Part shown: one piece after another, positions 33,385 to 39,520 of the stretch
Layout of the letters: every line of letters starts with the position of its first letter
How positions within the stretch are numbered: the first letter of the stretch is position 1
Assembly (NCBI RefSeq): GCF_012911925.1
Contig: NZ_JAAXKY010000063.1
Coordinates: 1-39,520, forward strand
Reading direction: 5' to 3'
DNA: 39,520 nucleotides
DNA from: Pseudonocardia xinjiangensis
GTDB lineage: Bacteria; Actinomycetota; Actinomycetes; Mycobacteriales; Pseudonocardiaceae
Translations under genes and position numbers: made by a program
The notes under the pieces: generated by a model
Database searches by the model: none
Told to the model about the DNA's origin: nothing
The model's input: only the letters and a program-made list of their open reading frames with translations

Positions 33385-34512
33385 ATGGCAGTGTGGCGTG
33401 ACGTGGCCGCGCAACGCTTCAGCCGGCGCTGGCTCCTCGTCGCTGCCGGTGCCGCGGGTCTGGTCGCGGCGGGCGCGGTCCCGTGGCCCGCAGGCGCGGT
33501 CGACGTCGACGCCACCGCCCTGCGCAGGCGGATCCTCGGCAGCGTCCCTCCCCACGTCGGGTACGCCGAGAGCACCGGCAGGCTCGGGCTGCCCCAGATC
33601 CCCCAGCTGGAGTCCGCGATCGCGCTGTTCACCTCCACCACACGCATCCGCGCGTTCGTCGCAGGCTCCGACCGCTGGCGGGTGGACCAGCTGACGCCTG
33701 CCGGGGAACGCGACACCTACCGTCTCGACGGGGTGGAGTACGTCTGGGACTTCGGCGGCGACCAGCTCACCCGGGTGGTCGGGGAGGCACCGATCCGGCT
33801 GCCCCGCGCCGCCGACCTGCTCCCGCCCGAGCTCGCCCGGCGGCTGCTGCGCCTCGCCCCGGCCGATCCCGTCACCACGCTCCCGGCCAGGCGCGTCGCC
33901 GGCCGGACCGCTATGGGGCTGCGGCTCACGCCGTCCGACCCGGCCACCACCATCGGCACCGTGGACATCTGGGCCGACCCGGCCACCGCGTTGCCGCTGC
34001 GGGTCGAGGTGGCCCCGCACACCGGGCCACCCCTGCTGACCAGCGAGCTGCTCGAGGTCGATGACCGCACCCCCGACCCCTCGGAGCTCACCCCGGCCGT
34101 CCCGCCCGGGGCGGCGACGGTGTCGACGTCGGCGGCCGACGTCAGCGGTGCCCTGCGCCAGCTCGATGCGCCACCGCCGCCCGCGCAGCTCGCGGGCCGC
34201 AGCAGGATGCCGCTGTCCGGCACGCCGGACGCCCGCCTGCCCGGAGTGGGGATCTACGGGACGGGGCTCGCCGCGTTCGCGCTCATCCCCGCCACGGCCG
34301 ACCTCGCCGGTCGCGTGGTGGACAACGCGGCCGTGGCGGGCGGGACGATGGTGGAGGTGCCGTCCGGTCGCGCGGTCCGGCTGGCCACCCCGCTGGTGTC
34401 GGTGGCGGCCCGGACCAGCAGGCGCAGCGGCGTGCTGCTGATCGGGACGGTCGTGCCGGAGCTGCTGGAGCAGGCGGTCCGCGAGCTCCCCGCACGGAGG
34501 CGGCGGGCGTGA
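33385..34512 (+). CDS. LolA/RseB-like exported or membrane-anchored protein
   Basis: This 375-aa protein has a Tat-like or uncleaved N-terminal signal (FSRRWLLVAAGAAGLVAAGAV) and a region resembling the LolA/RseB lipid-binding beta fold (TTRIRAFVAGSDRWRVDQLT, DGVEYVWDFGGDQLTRVVG, DIWADPATALPLRVEV). Such proteins sense or carry lipids or act on anti-sigma factors. Its stop overlaps the GTG of the ABC ATPase gene (GTGA), so it is coupled to that transporter and may be its extracytoplasmic accessory or sensor. The family call is by appearance and moderate in certainty. Confidence 0.65.
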   Translation: MAVWRDVAAQRFSRRWLLVAAGAAGLVAAGAVPWPAGAVDVDATALRRRILGSVPPHVGYAESTGRLGLPQIPQLESAIALFTSTTRIRAFVAGSDRWRVDQLTPAGERDTYRLDGVEYVWDFGGDQLTRVVGEAPIRLPRAADLLPPELARRLLRLAPADPVTTLPARRVAGRTAMGLRLTPSDPATTIGTVDIWADPATALPLRVEVAPHTGPPLLTSELLEVDDRTPDPSELTPAVPPGAATVSTSAADVSGALRQLDAPPPPAQLAGRSRMPLSGTPDARLPGVGIYGTGLAAFALIPATADLAGRVVDNAAVAGGTMVEVPSGRAVRLATPLVSVAARTSRRSGVLLIGTVVPELLEQAVRELPARRRRA

Positions 34513-35438
34513 CGGCCGAGGACGTGATCCGGACGACCGGGCTCACCAAGCGGTACGGCCGCGTCACGGCCGTCGACGGGGTGGACCTGCGGGTGCCGGC
34601 GGGCGCCCGGTTCGGGCTGCTGGGGCCCAACGGCTCGGGCAAGACCACTCTCGTGCGGATGCTGCTCGGCCTGGTGCACCCCACGTCGGGCTCGGTGGAG
34701 CTGCTCGGGCACGCGATGCCACGGCACGCGGCCACCGTGCTCCCCCGCGTCGGAGCGCTCGTCGAGAACCCCGCCGCGTGGCCGCACCTGTCCGGACGCA
34801 CCAACCTGCGGCTGCTCGACGCCGCCGGACGAGGAGGCAGGCGCCGCGACCGGCGCGCGAGGGTGGAGGTCGCGCTGGCGCGCGTCGGGCTCGGCGGCGT
34901 CGACCGCCGGCCGGTGCGGGCCTACTCCCTGGGCATGCGGCAGCGCCTCGGGATCGCGGCGGCGCTGCTGCGCGGTCCCGAGCTGCTGCTGCTCGACGAA
35001 CCGACCAACGGCCTCGACCCGCGCGGGATCGGCGAGATGCGGGACCTGCTGGTCGCTCTCAACGAGGGAGGGACGACGGTGGTGCTGTCCAGCCACCTGC
35101 TCACCGAGGTCGAGGCGCTGTGCACCCGCGTCGGCGTGATGGACGCGGGACGGCTCGTGCTGACCGAGGACCTGGACGCGCTGCGCGTCCCGACCGGCCG
35201 GGTGCTGCTGCGCACCCCGGACCCGGCCGCCGTGGTCGGGTTGCTCGACGGGCAGGTGGTGGAGCGCAGCGGCAACGTGCTGGTCGTCCGGGAGGACGAC
35301 CCGGCCGCGCTCAACACCCGGCTGGTGAGCGCCGGGATTGACGTCACCGAGCTGGCGCCGCAGCGCCGCACCCTGGAACAGGTGGTGCTGGGGCTGACGG
35401 GGTCGGGCTCGGACCGGGTGGACGGGAGGGCGCGGTGA
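34509..35438 (+). CDS. ABC transporter ATP-binding protein (BcrA-like)
   Basis: This 309-aa nucleotide-binding subunit shows Walker A GPNGSGKTT near residue 41, the variant signature YSLGMRQRLGIAAAL typical of the bacitracin-type BcrA branch, Walker B LLLLDEPTNGLD and H-loop VVLSSHLLTEVE. It is sandwiched in a fully coupled trio: its GTG overlaps the stop of the LolA/RseB-like gene and its stop overlaps the GTG of the permease gene. It probably exports or removes a lipid or peptide; the substrate is unknown. Confidence 0.92.
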   Translation: MTAEDVIRTTGLTKRYGRVTAVDGVDLRVPAGARFGLLGPNGSGKTTLVRMLLGLVHPTSGSVELLGHAMPRHAATVLPRVGALVENPAAWPHLSGRTNLRLLDAAGRGGRRRDRRARVEVALARVGLGGVDRRPVRAYSLGMRQRLGIAAALLRGPELLLLDEPTNGLDPRGIGEMRDLLVALNEGGTTVVLSSHLLTEVEALCTRVGVMDAGRLVLTEDLDALRVPTGRVLLRTPDPAAVVGLLDGQVVERSGNVLVVREDDPAALNTRLVSAGIDVTELAPQRRTLEQVVLGLTGSGSDRVDGRAR

Positions 35439-36265
35439 TCGGCGTCGAGCTGGGGTTGATGCTGCGCCGCCGCCGGGTGTGGCTGTGCTGGGTGCTGCTC
35501 TGCGCGCTGCCCGCGCTCGTGGCGGTGCTGCTGGCCACCACCCGGCTGGCCCCGGCACCCGGGCAGGGTCCGGCGTTCCTGTCGGCCGTCGTCAGCAACG
35601 GCCAGCTGTTCCCGGCGGCCGCGCTGGCCCTGGTGCTCCCCGTGTTCCTGCCGATCACGGTTGCCGTGGTGGCCGGCGACGCCGTCGCGGGCGAGGCGAG
35701 CAGCGGGATGCTGCGCTACCTGCTGGTCCGTCCGGTCGGCCGGCTCCGGCTGCTGGTGGCCAAGCTCGTGTCCACGGCGGCGTTCGTGCTGATCGCCGTG
35801 GCGCTCGTGACGCTCACCAGCTACGTCGTCGGCGTGGCGGCGTTCGGGTTCGGTCCCGGGGCCTCGCTCGGCGGCGCCGGCGGCATCACGTCGCTGTCGG
35901 GGGCGGTGATCACCCCGGGCGAGCTCGCCGTCCGCACCGCGGCCGTCGTCGGGTACCTGGCGCTCTGCATGCTCGCGCTGGGGGCGATCGGGCTGTTCTT
36001 CTCCACGCTCACCGACTCCCCGCTCGCCGCCGCGCTGGGGGTGCTCGCGGTGGTCGTCACCAGCGCGTCACTGCTCCCGCTGGACGCCGCCGCTGCGCTA
36101 CGGTTCTACCTCCCGACCACGCACTGGCTGGCCTGGATCGACCTCTACCGCGTCCCGATCCTGTGGACGGCCGTCCGGCAGGGCGCGGAGGTCCAGGTGT
36201 CCTACGTGCTCGTGGCGTTCGGAGCAGCGTGGGCCAACTTCGCCACGAAGGACGTCACCAGCTGA
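35435..36265 (+). CDS. ABC-2 family transporter permease
   Basis: This 276-aa membrane subunit partners the preceding ATPase. Six or so hydrophobic segments include an N-terminal helix (VWLCWVLLCALPALVAVLLA), an extracytoplasmic loop, VFLPITVAVVAGDAVAGEASSGMLRYLLVRPVGR (the ABC-2 family loop), and helices near LALGAIGLFFSTLTDSPLAAALGV. The GTG start overlaps the ATPase stop codon (GTGA). The end of the protein (ATKDVTS) is cytosolic, after the last membrane region. Confidence 0.9.
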   Translation: MIGVELGLMLRRRRVWLCWVLLCALPALVAVLLATTRLAPAPGQGPAFLSAVVSNGQLFPAAALALVLPVFLPITVAVVAGDAVAGEASSGMLRYLLVRPVGRLRLLVAKLVSTAAFVLIAVALVTLTSYVVGVAAFGFGPGASLGGAGGITSLSGAVITPGELAVRTAAVVGYLALCMLALGAIGLFFSTLTDSPLAAALGVLAVVVTSASLLPLDAAAALRFYLPTTHWLAWIDLYRVPILWTAVRQGAEVQVSYVLVAFGAAWANFATKDVTS

Positions 36266-36289
36266 CCCGTGCGGGCCTAACCTTTCGCG

Positions 36290-37072
36290 ATGGCGACGCT
36301 CGAGTTCGACGAGGAGGGCGCCCGCCGCGTCGAGCGGACCTACGCGACGCCCGACGTCGTGGCACAGCGGGCGCAGGTGCTCGCGCTGCTCGCTCCGCAG
36401 CCCGGTGAGCGGGTGCTCGACATCGGGTCGGGGCCGGGCTACCTGGCGGCGTCACTCGCCGACGCCGTCGGCCCTACCGGCACGGTGTACGGGCTGGATC
36501 CGAGCCCGGCGATGAACGCGATCGCCCGGTCCCGCAGTGCCACCAGGCCCTGGATCCGCATCGAGGACGGCGACGCGGCGACGCTGCCCTACCCGGACTC
36601 GTCGTTCGACGCCGCCGTCGCCACGCAGGTGTACGAGTACGTGCCCGACATGCCGCGGGCGCTGGCCGAACTGCGGCGGGTGCTGCGGGCGGGCGGGCGG
36701 ACACTGGTCCTGGACACCGACTGGGACTCGCTCGTGTGGCACACGACCGACCGGGAGCTGCACCGCCGGGTCATCGCGGCATGGGAGGAGCACGTCGTCC
36801 ACCCGCACCTGCCGTGCCTGCTGGCCGGCCTGCTGCGCCGCGCCGGCTTCACCGTGCCCGAGCAGCGTGTGGTGGTGCTGTTCAACCCACAGCTGCACGC
36901 GCAGACGTTCAGCGCCAACATGATGGAGCTCATCGCGGAGTTCGTCGTCGGCCGCCGGGGCGTCACCGCCGAGGACGCCGTGGCCTGGCTCGGCGACCTG
37001 CGCGCCCGCGCCGACGAGGGCGACTACCTGTTCAGCCTCACCCGCTACGTCTTCCTCGCCACCGCCACCTGA
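36290..37072 (+). CDS. SAM-dependent methyltransferase (class I)
   Basis: This 260-aa class I methyltransferase of the Methyltransf_11/UbiE-like type has SAM-binding motif I VLDIGSGPGYLA (about residues 43-54), an acidic strand-2 end in VYGLDPSPAMN, motif II-like EDGDAATLPYPDSSFDAAVATQVYEY, and post-motif LRAGGRTLVLDTDWDS. It starts 24 bp after the permease gene and could belong to the same transcript. The substrate is unknown; methylation of a small molecule is usual for this group. It meets a convergent gene with a 2-nt gap. Confidence 0.88.
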   Translation: MATLEFDEEGARRVERTYATPDVVAQRAQVLALLAPQPGERVLDIGSGPGYLAASLADAVGPTGTVYGLDPSPAMNAIARSRSATRPWIRIEDGDAATLPYPDSSFDAAVATQVYEYVPDMPRALAELRRVLRAGGRTLVLDTDWDSLVWHTTDRELHRRVIAAWEEHVVHPHLPCLLAGLLRRAGFTVPEQRVVVLFNPQLHAQTFSANMMELIAEFVVGRRGVTAEDAVAWLGDLRARADEGDYLFSLTRYVFLATAT

Positions 37073-37074
37073 CC

Positions 37075-37797
37075 TCACGTGGCGACAGCCGCCGGTCGCC
37101 GGTCCCCGGCGGCCGGCACCTGGCGGCGGCCCCGCCGGTTCCGGGTCCGGTTCAGCCAGTACTCGGCGACCAGCAGGTTCACCACCCAGCTCAGCCACAT
37201 GGACACCCCGACGGCCTGGGCCAGCGCAGCCGGGTCGACGGGGCCCCCACTCATCACCTCGGGGGCGAACACCGCGATGCAGAGCATGCTCCACGGCCGG
37301 TTCGCGACGATGGAGAACGTCAGGGCGACGCTGCGGACCATCCACTCGCGGTGCTGGTCGAACCGCCGGGCCCGGGCGGCGCGGTAGCCGGCCACCGCCG
37401 TGCCCAGCCAGAGCAGCGCCAGCATGGTGTTCGCGACCTGACCGGTGGCGCCCCCCGTCTGCGCGAAGGGGGCGACGGCCAGCACGGCCACCCCGCCGGG
37501 CAGGACACCCAGAGCGAGGTAGGCGCGGCCGCTCCAGCGGTGCACGGCGGGATGCGTCCGCCGCAGCCACGGCCAGACCTGCAACGACGCCGTCAGCAGG
37601 GCGATCGAGCCGAACCCGATGTGCGCCACCAGCGCGGGGTAGAACCACGGGACGTCCTCGGGCACGGCCAGCCGCGCCTGGGCGGGGTCGAGCCCGAGGT
37701 AGGGCGGGAGGGCGACGGCGAGGAAAGCGATCGTCAGCACGCCCAGCGGGAGGGCGAGCGTCCGGACGCGACGGGCGACGGGAGTGCTGGATGACAC
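37075..37797 (-). CDS. DUF2306 membrane protein
   Basis: This 240-aa protein has about seven transmembrane helices and the look of DUF2306: YPALVAHIGFGSIALLTASLQVWPWLRRTHPAVHRWSGRAYL holds conserved His residues in a helix-loop arrangement that suggests metal or haem contact, and RFDQHREWMVRSVALTFSIV is the second conserved block. The function of the family is unsettled. The start is a GTG at 37797 with a ggaggt ribosome site. About 23-36 nt upstream lies the inverted repeat GGGTG-TGAT-CACCC (37820-37833), a possible operator. Confidence 0.8.
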   Translation of the reverse strand: MSSSTPVARRVRTLALPLGVLTIAFLAVALPPYLGLDPAQARLAVPEDVPWFYPALVAHIGFGSIALLTASLQVWPWLRRTHPAVHRWSGRAYLALGVLPGGVAVLAVAPFAQTGGATGQVANTMLALLWLGTAVAGYRAARARRFDQHREWMVRSVALTFSIVANRPWSMLCIAVFAPEVMSGGPVDPAALAQAVGVSMWLSWVVNLLVAEYWLNRTRNRRGRRQVPAAGDRRPAAVAT

Positions 37798-37903
37798 CGG
37801 GGACCTCCGGGATCGGGGCGGGTGTGATCACCCTCCGCCCGGACCGGCCCTCGGTCATGCCGGTGCGCCAGCATCTCCGAGGTAGGGCAGCCCATACCGC
37901 CCG

Positions 37904-38143
37904 CTAGTCACCCGTCCTTTTCCGCAGAGCGCGGAGCTGCGTCCGGACGTCCTCCAGATCCCACCGGGCGTGCCCCTTCGGGGTCTCCATCGTGGGTGTG
38001 AGGATGCCGTCCTGCCGGTACTGCTGGATCAGGCGTGCCGACACCCCGAGCTCCTCGGCCAGCTCACTGGTCAGGAGCAGCCTCGGCCGTCGTTCCTTCG
38101 GGGGCACCTGGGCAACGTAGGTCCGAGCCGGGCGACCGACCAC
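37904..38143 (-). CDS. MerR-like helix-turn-helix small regulator
   Basis: This 79-aa protein is almost only a MerR-type DNA-binding domain: LLLTSELAEELGVSARLIQQYRQDGILTPTMETPKGHARWDLEDVRTQLRAL, with helix-turn-helix, wing and a final helix, but no effector domain. It resembles small BldC/excisionase-type proteins in layout. The start may be GTG 38143 or GTG 38107; neither has a convincing ribosome site. It is divergent from an unknown small protein gene across 32 bp, so it may regulate both itself and that gene. Confidence 0.7.
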   Translation of the reverse strand: MVGRPARTYVAQVPPKERRPRLLLTSELAEELGVSARLIQQYRQDGILTPTMETPKGHARWDLEDVRTQLRALRKRTGD

Positions 38144-38175
38144 GCGCTAAGCGGCTTCTTCGCCCTCTGCATACC

Positions 38176-38517
38176 ATGCGCATCTTGCGGATTTTGCGCA
38201 CTCGCGCCAAGCTCTCCGCGGTGGCGATGTGGATGGCGGAGCTGCCCGACGGCCGGCAGGTGATCGGCGGGGCGGCGAACGAGGCGGAGGCGCGCCGGAT
38301 GATCGAGCGGGAGCAGGGCCGGGAGTCGGTGGCGTGGCACCTGGGACGGCAGCAGTGGCGCTGGACGCTGGTCGTCGAGGGTGGCAAGACGCACCACGGC
38401 TGGGCGGAGTCGCGCCCGGCGGCGCTGCTGGCCATCGCGCTGGCGAAGAGCCCTGGCGCGGTTCCGCACCGGATGATCAGCGGTCGGCTCCGGTGGTCGC
38501 TGCCGAAGGACGAGTGA
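38176..38517 (+). CDS. Hypothetical 113-aa protein
   Basis: No family is recognised. The product starts with a basic segment (MRILRILRTRAKLS) and then looks like a small globular fold: WMAELPDGRQVIGGAANEAEARRMIERE, with alternating strands and helices and several tryptophans (WHLGRQQWRWTLVVEGG). ATG 38176 is the most likely start; a GTG at 38220 or ATG at 38226 would remove the basic segment. It is divergent from the MerR-like regulator and converges with a lipase-like gene 9 bp away. Confidence 0.55.
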   Translation: MRILRILRTRAKLSAVAMWMAELPDGRQVIGGAANEAEARRMIEREQGRESVAWHLGRQQWRWTLVVEGGKTHHGWAESRPAALLAIALAKSPGAVPHRMISGRLRWSLPKDE

Positions 38518-38526
38518 TCTCGCGGG

Positions 38527-39366
38527 TCAGCCCGCTCCCGCGGCGCGCAACGAGGCGCAGTCGCCGCCCGTGGGCAGCGCCCCCCGGGAGATCGCCCCCA
38601 GCACGAGCCCGGTGACGGCGGCATCGGTCGGCAGCTGGGAGTGGCTGACCCGCGCGCCGGGGCAGACCGACTGGACCGGCACGTTCGCCGCGCCCGCGAG
38701 CCGCGCGGAGTCAGGCGGGGTGACGGTCTCGTCGTCGGCGGTCCAGATCGACAGCCACGGCAGGGCCGCACCGACGTTCGCCCTGGCCAGCTCGGCGAGG
38801 TCGGCGCTTCCGGGGGCCAGCTGCCGGCACGCTTCCGGGCAGGCGTCCGGCGCGCCCGCCGCCGCGGCTGCCGCGAGCGTCGTGCCGGCCAGGGGCGCGC
38901 CGAGCGTGACCACCCGGCGGGCCTTCGCAGCGCCGTCGTCGCGGGCGACCCAGAGGCCGGTGACCACGCCACCTGCCGAGTAGCCGATCACGTCGACCGA
39001 CGGTGCCCCCGCTGCGAGCTCCGTGTCGACCGCGCGGTCGAGCACGTCCACCTGCGCCGACAGGTCGCCCGTGCCGTCGCCGACGAGCGTGAGCACCTGT
39101 GCGGTGCGGCCGGTGGCCTCGATCCGCCCGGCGAGGGTGAGCAGGCTGTCGCGGGACCCGCCGTAGCCGGGCACGAGCAGCACCGGGCCGAGCCGGTCCT
39201 GGGCCGGCCGGGCCGCGGGGTCGACGGCCGAGCCGCGACCGCCGGCCAGCTGCACCCCCACGACCACCCCGAGCACCACGACGAGCACTCCCACCACCGC
39301 CACCCGTGCCGCCGAGGACGGCCTGCTCGATCCCACCGCGCTCGCGACGGGCCGTGCGGTGCTCAC
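38527..39366 (-). CDS. Membrane-anchored alpha/beta hydrolase (lipase-like)
   Basis: This 279-aa hydrolase has an N-terminal uncleaved anchor or signal helix (AARVAVVGVLVVVLGVVVGV), followed by an extracytoplasmic lipase fold: VLLVPGYGGSRDSLLTL, nucleophile elbow GYSAGGVVTG, acid in WTADDETVTPP and base His in VSHSQLPTD. It resembles secreted triacylglycerol or PGAP1-like lipases, with four cysteines that could form disulfides. The frame is open to 39510, but that part runs through repeat-family DNA, so GTG 39366 is the preferred start. The upstream sequence is cut off by the window end. Confidence 0.85.
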   Translation of the reverse strand: MSTARPVASAVGSSRPSSAARVAVVGVLVVVLGVVVGVQLAGGRGSAVDPAARPAQDRLGPVLLVPGYGGSRDSLLTLAGRIEATGRTAQVLTLVGDGTGDLSAQVDVLDRAVDTELAAGAPSVDVIGYSAGGVVTGLWVARDDGAAKARRVVTLGAPLAGTTLAAAAAAGAPDACPEACRQLAPGSADLAELARANVGAALPWLSIWTADDETVTPPDSARLAGAANVPVQSVCPGARVSHSQLPTDAAVTGLVLGAISRGALPTGGDCASLRAAGAG

Positions 39367-39438
39367 CCGCCGCGGCCGTCTCCTCGCCGACGGGGTGATC
39401 GGGAGCCTGCTCGCAGGAGCCCCGGCGTGACCCTGCAC

Positions 39439-39520
39439 CGGGCGACTCGCCGGTCGTTGGGTCTCCTCGCAGACCGGGTGTGCTCGTCGCAGGTGCTGTG
39501 GGGTCTGCAAGGAGCACGGC
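39439..39520. repeat. Third member of the composite intergenic repeat family, cut by window end
   Basis: CGGGCGACTCG (39439-39449) is the exact reverse complement of the CGAGTCGCCCG 11-mer found four times at 13567-13753. It is followed by CTCCTCGCAGACC, also found in the first 57-bp block at 13634-13690, and by a diverged pairing region (GTCTGCAAGGAGCAC). The element is degenerate, partly in the opposite orientation, and runs off the window. Confidence 0.6.

Overview
The window is a high-GC (about 70% or more), densely coded chromosomal piece of an actinobacterium. GTG starts, 4-nt start/stop overlaps, a secreted tripeptidyl-aminopeptidase-like hydrolase, a DrrAB-type exporter and an AldO-type alditol oxidase all fit this. 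The backbone gene order (hrcA-dnaJ-rsmE, then phoH, ybeY, corC, a cytidine-deaminase-like gene, era and recO, all on the minus strand) is the usual actinobacterial order. A member of the Pseudonocardiaceae is my best guess; that is inference from gene order and style, not from a search. The left end is a contig end: bases 4-20 match the Nextera transposon mosaic end and run into poly-G.

Layout. 1-302: C-terminus of a LuxR-type regulator. 324-1100: recO. 1119-7735: an accessory block between recO and era, holding a DrrAB-like drug exporter with a divergent TetR regulator, a NarL/DesK-type two-component system, a BAAT-family acyl hydrolase with a lipoprotein signal, and a polytopic membrane protein. 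7677-12199: era, L-2-hydroxyglutarate oxidase, degenerate cytidine deaminase, corC and ybeY; the first four overlap one another. 12271-15489: alditol oxidase, a 390-bp stretch of intergenic repeats and a secreted peptidase-like hydrolase, which separate ybeY from phoH (15548-16573). 16748-22341: GH38 alpha-mannosidase, a membrane-anchored VWA protein, and an MNT antitoxin followed by the wreck of its HEPN toxin. 22415-25761: a minus-strand catabolic-looking group (ThDP enzyme, cyclase/formamidase-like hydrolase, alpha/beta hydrolase). 26045-29121: hrcA-dnaJ-rsmE with a 20-bp perfect inverted repeat between dnaJ and rsmE. 29247-31232: MarR regulator and MFS transporter.

31554-39520 is a patchwork of small regulators and transporters: a glycine-zipper protein with a possible stress-sigma promoter and a strong terminator; a 70-aa helix-turn-helix protein preceded by two tandem 19-bp palindromes overlapping a promoter that predicts a leaderless mRNA; an ASCH-winged-helix protein; a LolA/RseB-like protein coupled to a BcrAB-type ABC transporter; a methyltransferase; a DUF2306 membrane protein; a MerR-like mini-regulator divergent from an unknown small protein; and a membrane-anchored lipase-like hydrolase at the right end.

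The most interesting signals are the self-contained mini-repressor/operator unit at 32294-32555, the collapsed MNT-HEPN toxin-antitoxin locus at 21826-22341, and a family of structured intergenic repeats (13561-13880, with a related piece at 39439-39520, and a separate one at 26803-26857). I saw no tRNA, rRNA, CRISPR array, intact transposase, integrase or prophage.
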